This document shows, piece after piece, positions 8,606-14,589 of a DNA stretch of 14,683 nt. Below the pieces are notes generated by a model. That model saw only the letters and a list, made by a program, of their open reading frames with translations. It did not search any database and had not been told where the DNA came from. The position numbers and the translations under genes are program-made. Source of the stretch: Cytophagales bacterium. Its GTDB lineage: Bacteria > Bacteroidota > Bacteroidia > Cytophagales > UBA9547. The stretch is taken from contig JAAFJZ010000015.1 of NCBI GenBank assembly GCA_013298205.1, forward strand, positions 1 through 14,683. The letters are read 5' to 3'. Numbering within the stretch: position 1 is the first letter of the stretch; every line of letters starts with the position of its first letter.

Positions 8606-8643
8606 CCTTTCGATCTAATTTTTTAGGTCGAAAGGTCTTTATT
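8606..8643 (+). terminator. Strong intrinsic terminator after pgk
   Basis: CCTTTCGATCT (8606-8616) pairs with AGGTCGAAAGG (8625-8635) with one T:G wobble; two further A:T pairs close the stem on a TTTT loop, giving 13 bp. TCTTTATTCTTT follows. It begins 8 bases after the pgk stop and separates pgk from the acetyltransferase gene. Confidence 0.85.
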
Positions 8644-8672
8644 CTTTAATTAAACATCTAAATTTTATAGTT

Positions 8673-9125
8673 TTGATTCCAATCATTAAACGAGCCAGCA
8701 TAGAAGATATTGAAAAAATTTATTTTATGGTAGATGAATTTAGGCAAGTTTATGGCGAAACATCTGATTTAGAGTCCTGTAAAGATTTTGTTACTGAAAG
8801 AATTTCTAAGAATGAATCTGTTATTTTCTTTGCTTGCGATTCAGTTACTTTAACTCCTTTTGGCTACGTTCAGCTATATCCTTTTTTCTCTACGCTTTCA
8901 TTACGTACTTTTTGGATGCTTACCGATTTGTATATTCGTCCAGATTTTAGGAAAAATGGTTATTCTAAATTATTAATCAACAATTCTAAAGTTTTGGCTC
9001 AAGAATCCAAAACTGTTGGGATTTTAATAGAAGCTCGAATTACTAATCACTCAGCTGAAAGATTATATGATACAGTTGGGTTTAAAAAAGAAGGTGAGCA
9101 TTTATATTATTATTTAGAAAACTAA
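8673..9125 (+). CDS. GNAT-family N-acetyltransferase
   Basis: A 150-residue single-domain GNAT protein; it should transfer an acetyl group from acetyl-CoA to an amine that cannot be identified from sequence. It opens with IIKRASIEDIEKIYFMVDEF, the usual first strand and helix. Motif A is LTDLYIRPDFRKNGYSKLL, with the CoA pyrophosphate loop R93-K-N-G96-Y-S98, where the last position is Ser instead of the usual Gly or Ala. The C-terminal NHSAERLYDTVGFKKEGEHLYY (125-146) is the typical motif B end. The start is TTG at 8673: the next in-frame ATG (codon 19) would remove the first strand, and no upstream ATG is in frame. It ends 17 bases before murB, so the two are probably co-transcribed. Confidence 0.88.
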   Translation: MIPIIKRASIEDIEKIYFMVDEFRQVYGETSDLESCKDFVTERISKNESVIFFACDSVTLTPFGYVQLYPFFSTLSLRTFWMLTDLYIRPDFRKNGYSKLLINNSKVLAQESKTVGILIEARITNHSAERLYDTVGFKKEGEHLYYYLEN

Positions 9126-9142
9126 TATTACTCAATCAAATT

Positions 9143-10171
9143 ATGATTGAAATTCGTACCCAAGTTTCCCTTAAACAATACAATACTTTTGCGATAGATT
9201 CAAAAGCATTATATTTTATTGAAGTATTTTCTACGCAACAACTATTAAAAACTTTAGAATTTCACAAAAATAATTACCCTTTATTGCCTATTTTGGTTTT
9301 AGGTGGTGGTAGCAATATTTTGTTTACTAAAGATTTTGAAGGTTTGGTAATCAGACTAAATATTCAAGGTTTTGAATTGATTAGCGAAAGTGAAAATGAC
9401 GTAATTTTAAAAATTGGGGCAGGCGAAAAATGGCATGAAGTAGTTATTAAAACTTTAGCAAATTCTTGGTTTGGATTTGAAAATTTATCTTTAATTCCAG
9501 GTACTGTTGGTGCTGCACCCATTCAAAATATAGGCGCTTATGGTGTTGAAATAAAAGATTTTATTCTTGAAGTAGAAGGTGTTAATATTGAAGATTCGAG
9601 AATTTTAGCTTTTAATAATTTGGATTGTGCTTTTGGTTATAGAGATAGCATTTTTAAAAATCAATTAAAAGATAAATTCATTATTACTCATGTGAGTTTT
9701 AAATTATCAAAAACTCCTTCTATTAAATCACAATATGGAGCAATTGGTCAAGAATTATCTAAAAAAGGTATTATAAATATTTCTCCTAATGATATTTCTG
9801 ATGCTGTAATTTCAATTAGACAAAGCAAATTGCCTGACCCCAAGATAACGGGTAATGCAGGTAGTTTTTTTAAAAATCCAACAATTTCAAAGTCTATTTT
9901 TGATGAACTTTTTATTAAATATCCTCATATTCCCAATTATCCTAACGAAAAAAACGAAGTTAAGCTTGCTGCGGGTTGGTTAATTGAATCTTGTGGATGG
10001 AAAGGGAAATCTTTAGGAAATGTAGCTTGTCATAAAGATCAGGCTTTAGTTTTAATTAACCAAACTGGAAAAGCTAAAGGATCTGAAATACTAGATTTAG
10101 CAAACCAAATTTGCAGTTCCGTCTACGAAAAATTCGGTATTTTATTGGAAAAAGAAGTTAACATTAGATAA
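9143..10171 (+). CDS. murB: UDP-N-acetylenolpyruvoylglucosamine reductase
   Basis: MurB is the FAD enzyme that uses NADPH to reduce UDP-GlcNAc-enolpyruvate to UDP-MurNAc in peptidoglycan synthesis. At 342 residues, with a separate SxGY-type loop region and long C-terminal domain, it is the type I (E. coli-like) form. FAD-site motifs are GGGSN (54-58) and IPGTVGAAPIQNIGAYG. Catalytic residues align with the E. coli set: R167 in GYRDS, S241 in GNAGSFFKNP, and E338 in LEKEVNIR. The start at 9143 leaves the family N-terminus RTQVSLKQYNTFAI intact. It probably shares a transcript with the acetyltransferase just upstream. Its 3' end, including the E338 codon and the stop, forms one arm of a long inverted repeat described separately. 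Confidence 0.97.
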   Translation: MIEIRTQVSLKQYNTFAIDSKALYFIEVFSTQQLLKTLEFHKNNYPLLPILVLGGGSNILFTKDFEGLVIRLNIQGFELISESENDVILKIGAGEKWHEVVIKTLANSWFGFENLSLIPGTVGAAPIQNIGAYGVEIKDFILEVEGVNIEDSRILAFNNLDCAFGYRDSIFKNQLKDKFIITHVSFKLSKTPSIKSQYGAIGQELSKKGIINISPNDISDAVISIRQSKLPDPKITGNAGSFFKNPTISKSIFDELFIKYPHIPNYPNEKNEVKLAAGWLIESCGWKGKSLGNVACHKDQALVLINQTGKAKGSEILDLANQICSSVYEKFGILLEKEVNIR

Positions 10172-10212
10172 AATTAAAGCTCGCTTTTTTATTTAATGTT
10201 AACTTCTTTTTC
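10148..10212. terminator. 26-bp inverted repeat, probable bidirectional terminator between murB and the M42 gene
   Basis: Positions 10148-10173 pair with 10187-10212: 25 Watson-Crick pairs and one G:T wobble (10167/10193), loop of 13 bases that contains a small AAAG-CTCG-CTTT hairpin. The outermost 19 pairs are perfect. The left arm is the last seven murB codons with the TAA stop. The right arm ends CTTCTTTTTC, 6 bases from the stop of the convergent M42 gene. The stem outer part supplies U-rich 3' tails in both directions, so either transcript could use it. Confidence 0.75.
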
Positions 10213-10218
10213 AAGGTT

Positions 10219-11283
10219 TTAACTCAAATATTTAAAATCATGGTTGCTAGGTAGCTTAATTAATAATTCATAAATTAAGCTAATCACATTTTCCACATCT
10301 TCTTTATGCACCATTTCTACAGTGGTATGCATATATTTTAAAGGTAAAGAAATCAGAGTAGAAGCTACACCTTCTGCAGAATAGGCAAAAGAATCGGTAT
10401 CGGTTCCTGTAGAACGAGATACGGCAGCTCTTTGGAAAGGAATGCTTCGGGCTTCTGCCGTTTCGATGAGCATATCGTTTAGGTTGTTTTGTACTGCTGG
10501 ACCGTACGTTACTACAGGACCTTTTCCAGCAGAAATATCGCCTTGTATTTTTTTATTATACATAGGCGATTGGGTATCGTGGCATACGTCAGTAACGATA
10601 GCTAAATCAGGTTTTATGCGCCTAGAAATCATCTCTGCACCTCTCAAACCAATTTCCTCTTGTACAGCGTTTACGATATACAAACCAAAAGGCAATTTAA
10701 TATTATTTTCTTTTAGCTTTTTAGCTACTTCAGCTATCATATAACCACCTATTCGGTTGTCTAAGGCCCTTCCTACATAAAATTTATCGTTAAGTACCAT
10801 AAATTCATCTTGAAAAGTTACCACAGTGCCTACATGTACGCCCAAAGCCGCTACTTCTTCTTTGTTTTTGCAACCCAAATCTATAAAAATATTTTTCAAA
10901 GTAGGTGTTTCCTCTTTTTCATCTCTTACATGTATAGCTGGCCAGCCAAATATTCCTTTAACAACTCCTTTTTTGGTATGCAAATTTACACGCATAGAAG
11001 GTGCAATTTGGTGATCTGAACCGCCATTTCTTCTTACATAAATGTAGCCGTCATTATCTATATAGTTTACAAACCAAGAGATTTCGTCTGCATGGGCTTC
11101 AATTACGACTTTGTAAGGAGCATCAGGATTAATTACGCCTACCACCGTGCCATAAACATCTGTTATGTAATTGTCAATATAAGGTTTGATATACTCCAAC
11201 CATACTTTTTGACCTTCTGTTTCAAAGCCTGTAGGAGAGGCTGTATTAATGTATTTTGTAAGAAATTCGAGAGATTGAGACAT
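10219..11283 (-). CDS. M42-family metallo-aminopeptidase
   Basis: A 354-residue member of peptidase family M42 (TET-type/glutamyl-aminopeptidase-like), cytosolic enzymes that form large tetrahedral dodecamers and trim peptides from the N-terminus. Two-metal site ligands expected for the family are visible: H64 in EAHADEIS, D175 in RALDNRIGG (bridging), E209/E210 in VQEEIGLRG (general base and ligand), D232 in VTDVCHD and H319 in KYMHTTVEM. The N-terminal SPTGFE motif is also typical. Nothing is missing. Substrate preference cannot be read from sequence. It lies 88 bases downstream of the aminotransferase on the same strand, with a terminator-like hairpin between them, so transcription may be partly shared or separate. 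Confidence 0.95.
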   Translation of the reverse strand: MSQSLEFLTKYINTASPTGFETEGQKVWLEYIKPYIDNYITDVYGTVVGVINPDAPYKVVIEAHADEISWFVNYIDNDGYIYVRRNGGSDHQIAPSMRVNLHTKKGVVKGIFGWPAIHVRDEKEETPTLKNIFIDLGCKNKEEVAALGVHVGTVVTFQDEFMVLNDKFYVGRALDNRIGGYMIAEVAKKLKENNIKLPFGLYIVNAVQEEIGLRGAEMISRRIKPDLAIVTDVCHDTQSPMYNKKIQGDISAGKGPVVTYGPAVQNNLNDMLIETAEARSIPFQRAAVSRSTGTDTDSFAYSAEGVASTLISLPLKYMHTTVEMVHKEDVENVISLIYELLIKLPSNHDFKYLS

Positions 11284-11301
11284 AATTTGGCTTGAAATAA
11301 A

Positions 11302-11331
11302 TAGCCATACCTTCGTGTGAAAATATGGCTA
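11302..11331 (-). other. Hairpin in the M42 leader region
   Basis: TAGCCATA (11302-11309) and TATGGCTA (11324-11331) form a perfect 8-bp inverted repeat around a 14-base loop that itself contains TTC-GTGT-GAA. It lies 19 bases upstream of the M42 start on the minus strand. It lacks a following T-run in either direction, so a leader-RNA structure or protein-binding site is more likely than a terminator; chance remains possible. Confidence 0.35.
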
Positions 11332-11345
11332 GAGTTAAGAAATTA

Positions 11346-11369
11346 AATTTGAGAAATATTGCTCAAATT
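11346..11369 (-). terminator. Probable terminator of the aminotransferase gene
   Basis: A perfect 8-bp inverted repeat, AATTTGAG (11346-11353) and CTCAAATT (11362-11369), with an 8-base loop begins 2 bases past the aminotransferase stop. On the minus strand it is followed by the T-rich TAATTTCTTAAC. The stem is AT-rich, so termination may be incomplete and allow read-through into the M42 gene. Confidence 0.5.
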
Positions 11370-11371
11370 AT

Positions 11372-12583
11372 TTATTTTAATTTAAGTAAGGCAGTTTTGA
11401 TAGAAGTCAATGCTTTGGTTAGTGCCTCATCAGAAGCGGCAAAAGATAGCCGAATATAATCTGATGCACCAAAGGCTTCACCCGTTACGGTAGAAACATG
11501 GGCTTCATTTAAGATATACATACTCAAATCCATTGCGTCTTTTATCACAACTTTTCCATCTGTTTTGCCAAAATAAGAACTAACATCTGGAAAAAAATAA
11601 AATGCACCTTTAGGCAAATTTGTTTTGATGCCTGGAATGTCTAATAACATTTTATAAACCAAATCTCTTCTTCTTAAAAAAGCTTTCGTCATATCATAAG
11701 TAGGTTGTAAATCGCCATTTAGTGCCGCAACTCCTGCTTTTTGAGATATAGAACTCGTGCCTGAAGTTACTTGTCCTTGCAATTTGTCGCAGGCATTGGC
11801 TAGCCAAACTGGAGCGGCCATATAACCCAACCTCCAACCTGTCATGGCAAAACCTTTTGACATCCCATTGATAACTGCTGTACGCTCTTTCATTCCTTCA
11901 AAAGAAGCTATGCTCACATGTGGCTCTCCAAAATTGATAAACTCATAAATTTCATCAGCCAAAACATAAATATTTTCATGTGCTACTACTACTTCAGCGA
12001 TTTCTTTCAACTCATTTTTGCTGAATACGGTTCCCGTAGGGTTGCAAGGTGAGCTAAACATAATCACTTTCGTGCGCTCTGTGATAGCATCTTTTAGTTG
12101 TTGGATATTGGCTTTGAAATCATTTTCTAGTGAGCCTTCCAATAATACAGCTTTTCCACCAGCGAGTTTTACTAGCTCAGAATAACTTACCCAGTATGGA
12201 GCATAAATAATAACTTCATCACCTTCGTTTACCAAACACAAAAGTGCATTGGCGATAGATTGTTTTGCACCTGTAGAAACTACTATATTTTCAGGTTTGT
12301 AATCTAATTGATTGTCTCTTTTGAGTTTGTTTACGATAGCCGTTCTCAAATCTGGGATTCCAGAAACAGGCGTATAAAAAGTAAACCCATCTTGAATAGC
12401 CTTTATTGCAGCATCTTTGATGTGTTGTGGAGTTTGAAAATCGGGCTCTCCAAAGCTTAAATTTACTACATCAATTCCTTGGCTAGCCAATTCACGGGCT
12501 TTTTTTGCCATTCCTATAGTAGCAGATTCTTCAAGTGCATTGATACGATCTGATAGTTTTTTTATTTCTGTTGTAATTTCCAT
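11372..12583 (-). CDS. PLP-dependent class I aminotransferase (aspartate aminotransferase type)
   Basis: A 403-residue fold-type I aminotransferase, probably of the Thermus-like (I-gamma) aspartate aminotransferase group, exchanging amino groups between aspartate/glutamate and oxo acids in the cytosol. Visible features are the LSFGEPDF segment, FTFYTPVSGIPDLR, NPTGTVF (PLP-pocket Asn), LADEIYEF (Asp that pairs with the PLP ring nitrogen), SKGFAMTGWRLGY with Schiff-base lysine K243, and YIRLSFAAS with carboxylate-binding R378. The length is normal. A consensus-matching promoter lies just upstream. Broader specificity, for example towards prephenate or aromatic amino acids, cannot be excluded, so no gene symbol is given; aspC or aspB would be common labels. 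Confidence 0.94.
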   Translation of the reverse strand: MEITTEIKKLSDRINALEESATIGMAKKARELASQGIDVVNLSFGEPDFQTPQHIKDAAIKAIQDGFTFYTPVSGIPDLRTAIVNKLKRDNQLDYKPENIVVSTGAKQSIANALLCLVNEGDEVIIYAPYWVSYSELVKLAGGKAVLLEGSLENDFKANIQQLKDAITERTKVIMFSSPCNPTGTVFSKNELKEIAEVVVAHENIYVLADEIYEFINFGEPHVSIASFEGMKERTAVINGMSKGFAMTGWRLGYMAAPVWLANACDKLQGQVTSGTSSISQKAGVAALNGDLQPTYDMTKAFLRRRDLVYKMLLDIPGIKTNLPKGAFYFFPDVSSYFGKTDGKVVIKDAMDLSMYILNEAHVSTVTGEAFGASDYIRLSFAASDEALTKALTSIKTALLKLK

Positions 12584-12612
12584 TATAATTTTGTTTTTTT
12601 CTAAAACGCCTG

Positions 12613-12642
12613 CAAATTTAGTGAATACTATGGGTGTTCAAA
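12613..12642 (-). promoter_or_regulatory. Promoter of the aminotransferase gene
   Basis: Reading the minus strand, TTTG (12642-12639) is followed after 18 bases by TAAATTTG (12620-12613), a perfect match to the Bacteroidota TAnnTTTG -7 box. Expected transcription start is near 12606, leaving a leader of about 22 bases to the ATG at 12583. Confidence 0.65.
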
Positions 12643-12731
12643 CAATTTTTTATGAAAATGAATGAAATTGATTAAAAAATTGTAACAAACAATGATTGCA
12701 AAAATTGAATCTTTCAAAAAACCATTAAATA

Positions 12732-12762
12732 TTGGAATGAACTATTTATTCTCATAAATTTA
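12732..12762 (+). promoter_or_regulatory. Possible promoter of the 81-residue gene
   Basis: TTG (12732-12734), a 20-base spacer and TAAATTTA (12755-12762), a 7-of-8 match to TAnnTTTG. It sits 19 bases before the ATG at 12782, giving a short leader. The sequence is AT-rich, so such a match has appreciable chance probability. Confidence 0.4.
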
Positions 12763-12781
12763 CAAAATAAATATTACTAAA

Positions 12782-13027
12782 ATGGAAGCGAGTTTTCTAA
12801 CATTTGATAAATTAAAAGAACTCTACCCAAATGAGTGGGTTCTACTTGACAATCCCGAGATGAAAAATGCAATGGTTTTAGGAGGTGTAGTTGTGTACCA
12901 TAACAAAGATAAAAAAGATGTTTATCATTTCGGTAGAGATAAGGTAGCTAATTTTTCAAGAGCAACGATAGTCTTTGCTGGAAACTTAAATCTAAATCGC
13001 AAAATTGGAATTTTAAAGCGATTATAA
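12782..13027 (+). CDS. Uncharacterised 81-residue protein
   Basis: I do not recognise a characterised family. The protein reads as a compact soluble domain: an amphipathic start (ASFLTFDKLKELYPNEW), a hydrophobic strand (AMVLGGVVVYH), a charged turn (NKDKKD), a second strand (VYHFG), RATIVFAGNL, and a basic tail (NRKIGILKRL). There is no signal peptide, membrane segment or cysteine. From memory, similar short proteins beginning with a LTFxKLKxxYPxEW-like segment and ending in RKIGIL occur in Bacteroidota and Cyanobacteria, often beside a small aspartic-protease-like or other short gene; I cannot verify this here, and no such partner follows. Codon use resembles its neighbours. It has its own promoter-like sequence and stands alone, followed by 329 bases without a gene. 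The ATG is followed by codons consistent with coding, so I consider it real. Confidence 0.75.
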   Translation: MEASFLTFDKLKELYPNEWVLLDNPEMKNAMVLGGVVVYHNKDKKDVYHFGRDKVANFSRATIVFAGNLNLNRKIGILKRL

Positions 13028-13059
13028 TACTATATTTCAAATGATTAATTCAAAATCTA

Positions 13060-13139
13060 GCGTAAGGGATAGAGCGAAAAGCCCGCAGTGAGGAACGAAC
13101 GAGGACTTGTAGCGATAGTCCGACCCGATAGGGTTACGC
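13060..13139. repeat. GC-rich palindromic intergenic element (candidate dispersed repeat)
   Basis: This 80-base stretch has 45 G/C bases (56%) within DNA of about 30%, with sharp edges. Its ends are inverted (GCGTAA at 13060-13065, TTACGC at 13134-13139). Inside are GGACT (13103-13107) with AGTCC (13117-13121), loop of 9, and CCC-GATA-GGG (13124-13133); GGG at 13066-13068 can alternatively pair with CCC at 13124-13126. No ORF or tRNA fold is apparent. It resembles the GC-rich dispersed palindromic elements I recall from other Bacteroidota genomes, but only one copy is in this window, so repetition is inferred and not seen. Confidence 0.55.
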
Positions 13140-13216
13140 CCAAATATTTGCTAGCTATTTAAATTTATTTTGAATGTGTGAAAAGTAGTTGAATTTAATT
13201 AAAATTGACAATTCAT

Positions 13217-13245
13217 AAAAAAGTGGTCTGTGTGCCACAGTCCAC
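13217..13245 (-). terminator. Strong minus-strand terminator with no minus-strand gene
   Basis: On the minus strand GTGGACTGTG and CACAGACCAC pair around a GCA loop: nine G:C-rich pairs with a single A:A mismatch (T:T on the plus strand), arms at 13236-13245 and 13223-13232. It is immediately followed by TTTTTT (13222-13217), the classic intrinsic terminator layout. The nearest minus-strand start upstream is not in this window, so its client is unknown. On the plus strand the hairpin is followed by GGGGTAAAAAA, which does not fit. Confidence 0.55.
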
Positions 13246-13312
13246 GGGGTAAAAAATCTGCAATGATCATTTAACTAAATCAATTGTAAAAAACCTCACG
13301 AATAACATTCCT
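13217..13312 (-). ncRNA. Candidate small RNA (about 95 nt)
   Basis: Inferred from a minus-strand promoter-like pair ending at 13319 and the minus-strand terminator at 13217-13245, with no protein gene between. The transcript would start near 13312. It contains only a 13-codon ORF (13308-13267), probably chance. No known RNA family is recognised. Alternatively, the hairpin belongs to a decayed element and nothing is transcribed. Confidence 0.25.
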
Positions 13313-13318
13313 ACCCAA

Positions 13319-13347
13319 CAAAAATAAAACTATAATTTAAGAAGCAA
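13319..13347 (-). promoter_or_regulatory. Possible minus-strand promoter upstream of the orphan terminator
   Basis: Minus-strand TTG (13347-13345), an 18-base spacer and TATTTTTG (13326-13319), a full match to TAnnTTTG. It points away from menE towards the orphan terminator. AT-rich DNA makes chance matches common. Confidence 0.3.
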
Positions 13348-13356
13348 TTTCCTAAA

Positions 13357-14439
13357 ATGGATTTTATCATTCACCATATAGAAAAAGCCGAACGCCTCAA
13401 ATTTAACTCGAATCAAGCAGATGAATGGGATTTTGAACATTTGCCATCTTATATTACAGTGGCACTTACGTTTGCAAAAGATATTTTAGCCAAACGAGAA
13501 ACCTTTGTTTTTCATACTTCTGGAAGTACGGGCAAACCCAAACCTATTGAAATATCTTTAAAGCAAATTGAGCTAAGTGCCAAACGAACATTAGATTTCA
13601 TCAATCTTGAAGCGAATTTTACTTCATGGCTTTGTTTGAAAGCGGAATTTATAGGCGGAGCGATGGTGCTGGCTCGGGCGATTTTTGCCAATCAAAATGT
13701 GCTTATCTCCAAGCCGATGGCGTTTCCTCATTTGGGATTATTAGAAGCCGATAAAATTGATTTAGTGTCTTTTGCACCCAATCAATTTGAAAATTTTGCT
13801 AAAGAAAAACTTGACAGGGTTCAAGATATAGCTTGTGTACTCATAGGAGGGGCGGACATGAGTGCTTCTTGTGAAAAATTAGCTACGCAAATGTCTAATA
13901 AAATATTTCATACTTATGGAATGACCGAAACTTGTAGCAATGTAGCCATGAAGCAACTTTCCCCAAGACAGGAGAAATATTTCCAAGCTTTGGAAGGCAT
14001 TACTTTTTTTGAAACTAAGAAAAAAACCTTATTAATAAAAGACGATTCTAATGCACTCTCTCACCAAACAAATGACGTTGTAGAATTAATAGATGAAACT
14101 CATTTCAAATTTATGGGTAGAGCCGATTGGGCAATTAATAAAAATGGTATTAAAATTCACCCCCAAGAATTGGAAGCCAAATTCAGAAATGCTTTGGAAG
14201 AAGCAAGTATTTTTATTAACTTTTTTATTGCAGAACATAAAGCAAAAAAAAATGAAAGTGAAATAGTGATGCTGATAGAAGGAAGTTATTTGTCATGCTT
14301 TTCAAATATTCTAGCTGTAAATGATTCGTTACTTACCAAACACGAAAAAATTGAGCAGTTTTACCTTTTTCATTCCTTAGTTTATACCTCAAATGGTAAA
14401 TTAGATAGAAAAGCTAGTATGAATTTGCTAAATAAATAG
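13357..14439 (+). CDS. menE: o-Succinylbenzoate-CoA ligase-like AMP-binding enzyme
   Basis: An adenylate-forming (ANL superfamily) enzyme of 360 residues, most likely MenE, which activates o-succinylbenzoate to its CoA thioester in menaquinone synthesis. Core motifs are present: the P-loop TSGSTGKPK (54-62), YGMTET (187-192), GRADW (R255, D257) leading to the hinge NKNGIKIHPQELE, and the C-terminal catalytic lysine K348 in NGKLDRKA. It is about 100 residues shorter than E. coli or Bacillus MenE because very little precedes the P-loop; short forms like this are usual for MenE in Bacteroidota, so it is not judged truncated. No other men gene is adjacent in the window. Another acyl-CoA ligase specificity is possible. 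Confidence 0.85.
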   Translation: MDFIIHHIEKAERLKFNSNQADEWDFEHLPSYITVALTFAKDILAKRETFVFHTSGSTGKPKPIEISLKQIELSAKRTLDFINLEANFTSWLCLKAEFIGGAMVLARAIFANQNVLISKPMAFPHLGLLEADKIDLVSFAPNQFENFAKEKLDRVQDIACVLIGGADMSASCEKLATQMSNKIFHTYGMTETCSNVAMKQLSPRQEKYFQALEGITFFETKKKTLLIKDDSNALSHQTNDVVELIDETHFKFMGRADWAINKNGIKIHPQELEAKFRNALEEASIFINFFIAEHKAKKNESEIVMLIEGSYLSCFSNILAVNDSLLTKHEKIEQFYLFHSLVYTSNGKLDRKASMNLLNK

Positions 14440-14589
14440 GAAAATGAATAATATATTTTTTAAGGTTTTTAATTCTAGTCATTTTTTTTCAGTTTTGTAA
14501 GTACCAAAATTTTAGTCTGTTAAAATGTGTAAATTCAGATTTTGAATTCCAAAAAATTCAACAGTTTTGATTCCAAACCTAATACCCTT

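Larger units (their letters stand above)
13028..13356. other. 329-base gene-free stretch with two structured elements
   Basis: No convincing ORF lies here on either strand. It holds a GC-rich 80-base element (13060-13139), an AT-rich spacer (13140-13216), a minus-strand terminator-like hairpin with its T-run (13217-13245), and AT-rich DNA with a minus-strand promoter-like pair (13319-13347) just before menE. It is the densest non-coding region in the window. Confidence 0.7.

Noticed and set aside
10442..11295. Several plus-strand ORFs of 62-100 codons opposite the M42 gene
   Set aside because: They are antisense shadows of a well-conserved peptidase gene and look like random aromatic/Cys-rich translations.
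13060..13139. tRNA or rRNA fragment as an explanation for the GC-rich block
   Set aside because: No cloverleaf, T-loop or CCA, and no recognisable rRNA motif could be found on either strand.
13267..13308. 13-codon minus-strand ORF inside the candidate small RNA
   Set aside because: Too short to distinguish from chance, no minus-strand gene downstream that it could control as a leader peptide.
13357..14439. menE truncated at its N-terminus
   Set aside because: All ANL core motifs from the P-loop to the C-terminal lysine are present, the ATG is clean, and short MenE forms are usual in this phylum.
14542..14561. 7-bp inverted repeat TTGAATT/AATTCAA after menE
   Set aside because: All A/T apart from one G:C pair, with no good T-run, and it overlaps a possible start of the next gene; too weak to call a terminator.
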